Shown here piece by piece: positions 58,430 to 64,000 of a stretch of DNA of 64,000 bases (positions within the stretch are counted from its first letter, which is position 1; every line of letters begins with the position of its first letter). This DNA is from Simmondsia chinensis (taxonomy: Eukaryota > Streptophyta > Magnoliopsida > Caryophyllales > Simmondsiaceae). Location of the stretch: NCBI GenBank assembly GCA_018398585.1, contig JAGTTD010000011.1, positions 7,067,001-7,131,000 of the forward strand, in the 5' to 3' direction. The notes under the pieces were generated by a model. That model saw nothing but the letters and a program-made list of their open reading frames with translations. It was not told where the DNA came from and did no database searches. Both the position numbers and the translations under genes were made by a program.

Positions 58430-59720
58430 TAGGAGGGTAACCTCCCTTCCTCTCTCCTATTCATGGCCTGAGCTAACTATCCTAGTTGGTTCTCTAACTT
58501 AGAAATCAACTGTGAATGAGAGTGGACCAACTGTTGGTTTTCCTCCATAAAGCGGAGCATACATTCCTCAAACTGAGAAGTGTAGCTCCGAGATTGGGGT
58601 GGTGGATTAGCATTAGGAACTGGAAGATGTGAAGAAGAGCCATACCTTTGCCCTCCGTGGAAACCAGGAGGGTGTGTCTTACCTGTAAATCCTAGTGCTG
58701 GTTGTCTCATGGCTGGGTTCTAATTTGTGTTCTACTTCCATGAGAAATTGGGATGGTTGCGCCACCCTGGATTATAGGTCTGCGACGGATTGCTGAAGTA
58801 CTCCAACGCTGCTTAAGCCTGGTCCTGCACATACTCGGAAAACTATGAGGCACATAAACACTCAAAAATAGAATGATCCTCTCCTGAACAAATACTGCAC
58901 GGAGTAATACCCTCAAATGATGATTCAGCTGCATTAACTGGATGAACATTAGTGGGATTTGCATTTAAACTCATCATCTTATCAATCTTTCTACTAAGTG
59001 CATCTAGTCTTAAATTAACATCATCTAGGGATGCTACCTCATAGACACCACGCGTGTTTCCCCTAACTACCCTCGTGGAAGAGGCCTGGTCAAGGGAATG
59101 TTCATTGAGGCACTCGAAAAGCGTCCAGGCCTCGTCCTCGTCTTGCTGGTTAAATGCTCCCCCACATGAAGCATTTACCATTTGCTTGTTTGACGCACTG
59201 AGACCATCGTTGAAGTTTTGGACAAGAGCCCACTTGGGTGACCCGTGGCGGGGATAGCTTCTAAGAAGTTCCTTGAACCTCTCCCAACACTCGTGAAACT
59301 GCTCTTGGTCTTTTTGTTCAAAACTGTTTATAGCGCACCTAACAGCCATCGTTATGGCTTTAGGGTAAAACTTGACCAAGAAGCGCTGTTGAAGGTCATT
59401 CCAAGTGGTGATTTCACCCCTGGGTAGGGACTGAAACCACCTCTTAGCCACGTCTTTTAAGGAGAGCGGAAAAAGACGTAGTCTAATCACATCATTCGAG
59501 ACACTTGATAATGACAGGTTTCACATATTTCGAGGAATGCGTCAAGGTGCTCGTATGGGCTCTCATTTGGCTTCCCACAAAATGTGGGAAGCATGTTGAT
59601 AATCCCAGGTTTAAGTTCGAAGTTGGCGTTACCCACAGCAGGTAACGCAACTCCGGCGGGCGCAACGTACGTTTGGGGGATGAAATGATCCCCAATCGTA
59701 CGTGGTTCGTTATTAGCCAT
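58430..59720 (-). pseudogene. gag of Athila-like element
   Basis: The ATG at 59720 begins MANNEPRTIGDHFIPQTY, about 190 bp from the PBS. A longer upstream frame (to 59873) is hydrophobic and unlikely. The capsid part has NMLPTFCGKPNESPYEHL near 59590, then a frameshift near 59490 to the 215-codon frame 59490-58843 with AKRWFQSLPRGEITTWNDL. A zinc-knuckle-like CSICSGEDHSIFEC lies near 58885-58845. Stops after 58843 and near 58810 and 58720 precede a proline-rich linker and a coiled-coil-like segment (58600-58480). Confidence 0.85.
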
Positions 59721-59910
59721 GGTTCGTTGTGTACTCTCTCTCGCTTCTGATCTACTGTGTGTGCAATGTTGAAGCTGTGATAGATCCACATTGACCTCGA
59801 CTAATGACTCAAGCAAAAGAAAAATAACTATGAAAAATAACTCAAAGCAATAAATAAAAAGCAAACAAAACAAAGTCCATTAATCTTAAATTCCAACTTA
59901 GCAAACCGAT

Positions 59911-59928
59911 TCCCCGGCAACGGCGCCA
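59911..59928 (-). other. primer-binding site, tRNA-Asp type
   Basis: On the minus strand TGGCGCCGTTGCCGGGGA, the PBS known from Athila-type elements, six bases inside the 5' LTR edge. Confidence 0.9.
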
Positions 59929-59934
59929 AAAACT

Positions 59935-61357
59935 TTATGTGATTTTAAAGTGTGTTTAAAACCGTTTACTCACAAGCATACGAGATCGTCGTAGCTGTGT
60001 CGGGTATACGGGTCGTATCCATAGGGAATCGTGTTAAGTTAGACTTCGTGATTAACAAGTGATTTGAATTTTTAGGCTTTTGTTAGTTGAATAAATTGTT
60101 GGCTAAATTATTAAAACTGACTATAAAGTAAATGTGTTAATTCAATTGAGGTTAGTTTAGAGAGTGAATTTAGGATAGCTTAACACGTATCCTGTCATTA
60201 TATTTTACTTAGGACAATGATTTGAAGGACCTAGGCTACAAGCTCCAAGCCTAGGTTAATATATAAATTAGGGCTTAGGGCAATGAACTAGTCTAAAGAC
60301 ATAACCTATCTTAGCACCCTAGATGTAGCATAGGTTATCTCATTAGCACTACTTAATTTCTTTGTTACTCCTAATTCTATATTAACTTATATAAAAGATT
60401 GGGTTCAGGGTTGGGTACAACTTCAACCCTGACCACGTGTGAATTCCTATTATGTTATGGTCTAGGCTATAAGCACAAGACTAATCGCTGCAAAGTTGCA
60501 GATCTAGCCATGGCTACAAGCACACATACAAAAATATCCAACAATTATGAAGAACTCCCCACAGGAGTGCGAATATAACATAACTAAACCAATCGTCAAA
60601 AGTATAATATAAATCAGGGATATGGGCGGCTACCCGCCCTTCATCCCTAAACTAAAATTCTACTCCTTCATAGGAGTTCTGAACATCATGAAATCCAAGA
60701 AAGAAAACAACAATGATAAAACTAAGGATTTAAAGACTCCCCCAATTATGTTGACGTTGATCCTTGCTTTAATTCCCCCAGTACTCCGACCACCTGCGCT
60801 TTGGCGTTTGAGAACCCTTTAGATCTCATAGCGGCTTCGGGTTTGAGAGAAAGTGGAGGACGTACGGTGAGAAAAGCATGACAAAGGCCAACTTCCCCTT
60901 CTCTATTTATAGGCATAGGAGCAGTTAGGGTTCCGTACGGAACTATCCCGTTCGATGGGGAATAATGCCCGATCGATCGGCGAGCTCACGGAAAGCCCTC
61001 GATTGATCGGTACTTTTGGCCGATCGATCGGCATACTCTCAGTTAGTTTCCTAATCGAGAGCTACTAATCGATTGGTTCTCTGAGCCCCCTATTCTCGAT
61101 TAAGCACCGAAGCGCTATGGGATGTACTTGGTTCACCGAATTATGATCCATTGGGTCTTTCTTCTGCACAAGTGGTTGGGTTTCTCCAATCAGTCTTTAA
61201 AAATGCCTCAATATTGCTTGACTTCGCCAGAATTCTTCTTTCGTCCTCTTTGATGTGTTCCACATGAAAATGTACATAAATAACAACCGAACACACATGT
61301 AGAGGCTAAACATATGACAGAAATGGGAAATAAAATATGTAAAAACCACGCGTATCA
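59935..61357 (-). repeat. 5' LTR (right) of Athila-like element
   Basis: 1423 bp, partner of 49585-50988. The inner terminus reads CATAA instead of CATCA on the minus strand. CGATCGATCGG motifs at 60970-60980 and 61020-61031. Confidence 0.92.
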
Positions 61358-61362
61358 ATGCC

Positions 61363-62215
61363 CATACTAAAATCTAATAATTATGAATATTGGAAAAGTC
61401 GTATGAAAGACCACCTGTTTGTTAAAGAATTGCATGAAGCAGTCTTCAGTAACACTAAGCCCGATGCAAAAAGTGAAGATGAATGGAAATTGTTGAACAG
61501 AAAGACCGTAGGAATGATTCGACGATTCATTGCCTCGTCTGTTTACTAGTCTGTGCGTTATGAGACTGATGCGGCCAAGCTATGGGATAGGCTTGAGTCA
61601 ATGTTTGAGTGAAAAACAGCTTTGACTAAAGCCTCTGTAGTGAAGAAACTTGCTAAGCTTCAATATAGCAATGGAAACAGTGTCGTAGAACATTTGAATG
61701 TTTTTTAGGGTCTTGTTAATCAACTGTCTTATATGAACTTTAAACTTGATGATGAGTTACAAGCTCTTTTGTTGTTGAGTTCTATGCCAGATAGTTGGGA
61801 GACATTGCAGGTATCTTTGAGTAATTCTGCTCCTAGTGGCAAGCTCACTTTAGATATGGTCAGAACTGCCTTGATTGATGAAGAAGATAGACGAAAAGAG
61901 AAGAAGCATAATTCATCCGATTCTTCAGATGTAAATACTGCAGAGAATCAAAACAGGGGCAGAAATCAGAACGGAAGTTCTCAGAATAGAGATAAATCCG
62001 GGGGGAGATTGAAATCAAGAGGTGGGATTATCTGTCATTACTGTAAGAAGCCGGATCATATACAAAAATTTTGCAAAAAAATGAAGCGTGAAAAGTCTAG
62101 AGAGAAGAACGATAAAGATGGCCATTCAGAGAAACAGTTAGATAAGAAGAACACAACAGCCATTGCAGCTGATGATGATTTGCTTTTTTTTTTTTTTTTT
62201 TTTTTTTTTGGTGAT
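61363..62215 (+). pseudogene. copia gag, continued from 49584
   Basis: The frame continues with SNNYEYWKSRMKDHLFVKEL. Stops lie at 61547-61549, near 61610 and near 61706, all in one frame. LDDELQALLLLSSMPDSWE (61745-61800) is the typical gag helix. The zinc knuckle CHYCKKPDHIQKFCKK lies near 62034-62080. A run of about 26 T at 62184-62209 keeps the frame and adds eight Phe before protease. Confidence 0.85.
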
Positions 62216-64000
62216 CAGGGTTCCCTGAACATTGCATGTGATGACTGCACCTGGGTGATTGATTCCGGTGCATCTTATCATTTGCCTTCACATGCCGAGT
62301 ACTTCTCGTCCTACACCTGTAGTGACTTTGGTTATGTAAGGATGGGGAATAATGGTTCATGCAAGATCACCTGTATGGGTACTGTTTGTTTGGATACTTC
62401 CACCAGTTGCAGGCTAGTCCTCAGGGATGTTAGACATGTTCCTAATATTTGGTTGAACCTTATTTCGACTGGGATGCTTGATGATGATGGTTATGCTAAC
62501 CACTTCCGTGATGGAAAGTGGAAACTCTCTAGAGAAAACTTGATAGTGGCTCGAGGTCAAAAACAGAGATCCCTTTATGTGATGCAAGTAAAGTTGTTCA
62601 GAGGAGAGGTAAACATTGCTGATGGTTCCTCCATTGATTTGTGGCACCAGAGACTTGGCCCTATGAGTGAGAAGGCCATGCATATGCTCGCTAGAAAGCA
62701 GCTCCTCCCTAATGTGAAAGGTATACCTCTAAAACCTTGTATTGATTGTTTGGCTGGAAAGCAACATTGAGCTGCATTTCATACATTACCCCCATCTAGA
62801 AGAAAATATGTGTTAGATCTTGTTCATACCGATGTTTGCTTTATGAAAGAAAGATCACATGGTGGTGCATACTATATTGTCACTTTTATTGATGACCATT
62901 CTAGAAAAGTGTGGGTTTTTGTGTTGAAAAGCAAAGACCGGGTTCTAGAAGCATTCAAGCAGTTTCAGGCCAGAGTTGAAAGGGAAACTGGTAGAAAGTT
63001 GAAGTATGTCAAAGCGGATAATGGTGAAAAGTACAGGGGGCCCGTTTCAAGAATACCGCAAAAAGAGTGGGATCAAGCTTCAGAAAATGGTTCCAAAAAC
63101 TCCTCGGCTGAATGGAGTTGCAGAGAGAATGAATAAAACAATTAAAGAGAGGATTCGTTGCATGCTCTCTCATGCAAAGCTGCCAAAGTCGTTTTGGGCA
63201 GAGGCTATGATGACTGCTGTGTACCTGATTAACCTTTCTCCTTTAGTTCCACTTGAAGGTGATGTTCCTCAGAGAGTGTGGACAGGAAAAGATGTTTCAT
63301 ACAGGCATTTGAGAGTCTTTGGGTGCAAAGCCTTTGTGCATATACCTAGAGATGAGAGATCCAAGCTTGATAGCAAGACGAAGCAATGCATTTTCTTAGG
63401 GTACTCAGAAGATGAGTTTGGGTACAAATTATGGGATCTAGTTGACAGAAAAGTGATCAGAAGCAAAGATGTTAGTTTTTGTGAAAAGGAAATAATTGAA
63501 GACTGTGAGAAGACAAAGCAGTCAGAGTCTTCTTCAGGTGTCAGAGTCAACTCAGATCCTGTGCTTCCTCCTACTGAGTGTGTTGATGATAGGATATTTG
63601 TTCAAGAAAATGATGATGATACAGATCCTGTTGATGTTGATGATAGTGGTGATGATAATCCACCACAGGTTCCTACAAAACCACCAGTACAGACTTAGTT
63701 GAGAAGATCCACCAGAGATAGAAAACCTTCTTCCAGATATTCAGTATATGAGTATGTAATGTTGACTGATAGGGGAGAACCAGAGAGCTATAAGGAGGCT
63801 ATGTCACATGTGAACTGTGATGAGTGGTATAGCACCATAGAAGATGAGATGAAGTCCTTGCATGATAATCACACTTTTGACCTGGTGAAGTTGCCTAAAG
63901 GCAAGAGAGCACTCAAGAACAAGTGGGTGTTCAAATTTAAAACTGAAGAGAATAGCTCACAACCAAGGTACAAGGCACGATTGCTTGTGAAGGGTTTTAG
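62216..64000 (+). pseudogene. copia pol: protease, integrase, start of RT
   Basis: The protease active site WVIDSGASYHL lies near 62252-62285. GAG-pre-integrase LWHQRLGPMSEKAMHML is near 62640, with zinc Cys CIDCLAGKQH near 62740. A TGA at 62768-62770 replaces an expected Arg codon. Integrase: DLVHTDVCF near 62815, FIDDHSRKVWVF near 62890, KADNGEKY near 63015, then a 1-base frameshift between about 63036 and 63060, and PRLNGVAERMNKTIKER near 63100 with the catalytic Glu. A stop TAG at 63696-63698 precedes the RT start (EAMSHVNCDEWYSTIEDEM near 63800, and KNKWVFKFK near 63920). The frame is open at the window edge. Confidence 0.9.

Larger units (their letters stand above)
49585..61357 (-). mobile_element. 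complete Athila-like Ty3/gypsy element with extra ORF
   Basis: 11,773 bp. LTRs are at 49585-50988 and 59935-61357 and the target-site duplication ATGCC is at 49580-49584 and 61358-61362. The PBS is of tRNA-Asp type. Minus-strand order: gag, protease, RT, RNase H, integrase, leader, an extra ORF, a 1.4-kb 3' noncoding region, PPT. LTRs differ by several percent by eye, so the insertion is not very recent. Length, PBS and extra ORF after integrase fit the Athila group. RT and RNase H form one open frame of 733 codons, the longest in the window. Confidence 0.92.
48579..64000 (+). mobile_element. Tnt1/Tork-like Ty1/copia element, 3' end outside window, split by Athila-like insertion
   Basis: The 5' LTR is at 48579-49488, the PBS at 49490-49502 and the gag start at 49541. 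It is interrupted at 49585-61357 and continues with gag, protease, integrase and the start of RT to the window end. Without the insert, 3.6 kb of the element is visible. The protein order PR-IN-RT and the GAG-pre-integrase motif (LWHQRLGPMSEKAMHML) place it in Ty1/copia. Similarity of that motif and of the RT start to Tnt1/Tork elements is from memory. Confidence 0.9.

Noticed and set aside
59911..59928. Possible tRNA gene fragment
   Set aside because: Only the 18-bp complement of a tRNA 3' end, at the exact place of a primer-binding site. The same holds for the TGGTATCAGAGC sites at 6199, 23916, 38848, 45283, 47243 and 49490.
62097..62360. Minus-strand ORF with a poly-Lys run
   Set aside because: Antisense of the T-run and protease of the copia element.
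1..64000. A new host defence or metabolic gene system
   Set aside because: All coding traces of any length belong to retroelement families; no cluster of host genes is present.

Overview
This is a stretch of nuclear genome from a flowering plant, probably a eudicot. Nearly all of it is nested, decaying transposable elements. The signs are plant Ty3/gypsy and Ty1/copia proteins, tRNA-Met and tRNA-Asp type primer-binding sites (PBS), short hAT-like elements, long AT-rich spacers and (TA)n tracts. I found no intact host gene, rRNA, tRNA gene, CRISPR array or prokaryotic-style operon. The only candidate for host coding sequence is an exon-like piece near 48.2 kb.

Layout, left to right. 1-3047: 3' part of an Athila-like Ty3/gypsy element (+) that has lost its reverse transcriptase and integrase. 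3048-3830: LINE-like ORF fragment (-). 4477-5756: solo LTR of the same Athila-like family, flanked by GAAGC. 5906-11093: complete short chromovirus (+), flanked by ACCTC, with a chromodomain and many stops. 11287-12681: hAT-like element carrying a foldback MITE. About 13.3-17.9 kb: a very old region with an 88-bp tandem array, a LINE-like insert (14575-15985) and a copia relic. 18146-19503: LINE-like retroposon with a 10-bp target-site duplication. 20.1-23.5 kb: diverged local repeats, two hAT-like elements and a MITE cluster. 23.7-24.45 kb: LTR end plus gag remnant of a gypsy element.

24451-30444: a gag-only LTR retrotransposon (TR-GAG type, -), flanked by ACATT. 30450-33000: a Tat-type relic with an antisense plant-mobile-domain ORF. 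33640-44132: copia element (+) whose 5' LTR is split by a complete chromovirus on the minus strand (34036-39207). 44324-47473: small gypsy relic (-) that holds an internally deleted chromovirus relic (+). 48579 to the window end: Tnt1/Tork-like copia element (+). Its gag gene is split after codon 14 by a complete 11.8-kb Athila-like element (49585-61357, -, flanked by ATGCC) that carries an extra ORF after integrase.

How the parts relate: each complete element has the usual order LTR, PBS, gag, protease, RT, RNase H, integrase, (chromodomain or extra ORF), polypurine tract (PPT), LTR. All coding regions seen are broken by stops or frameshifts. The most unusual items are the gag-only element, the antisense mobile-domain ORF, the extra ORF of the Athila-like element, a duplicated noncoding block shared by two diverged Athila-like copies, and the 88-bp tandem array. 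Element edges were set by eye from TG..CA ends and target-site duplications and can be off by one or two bases.
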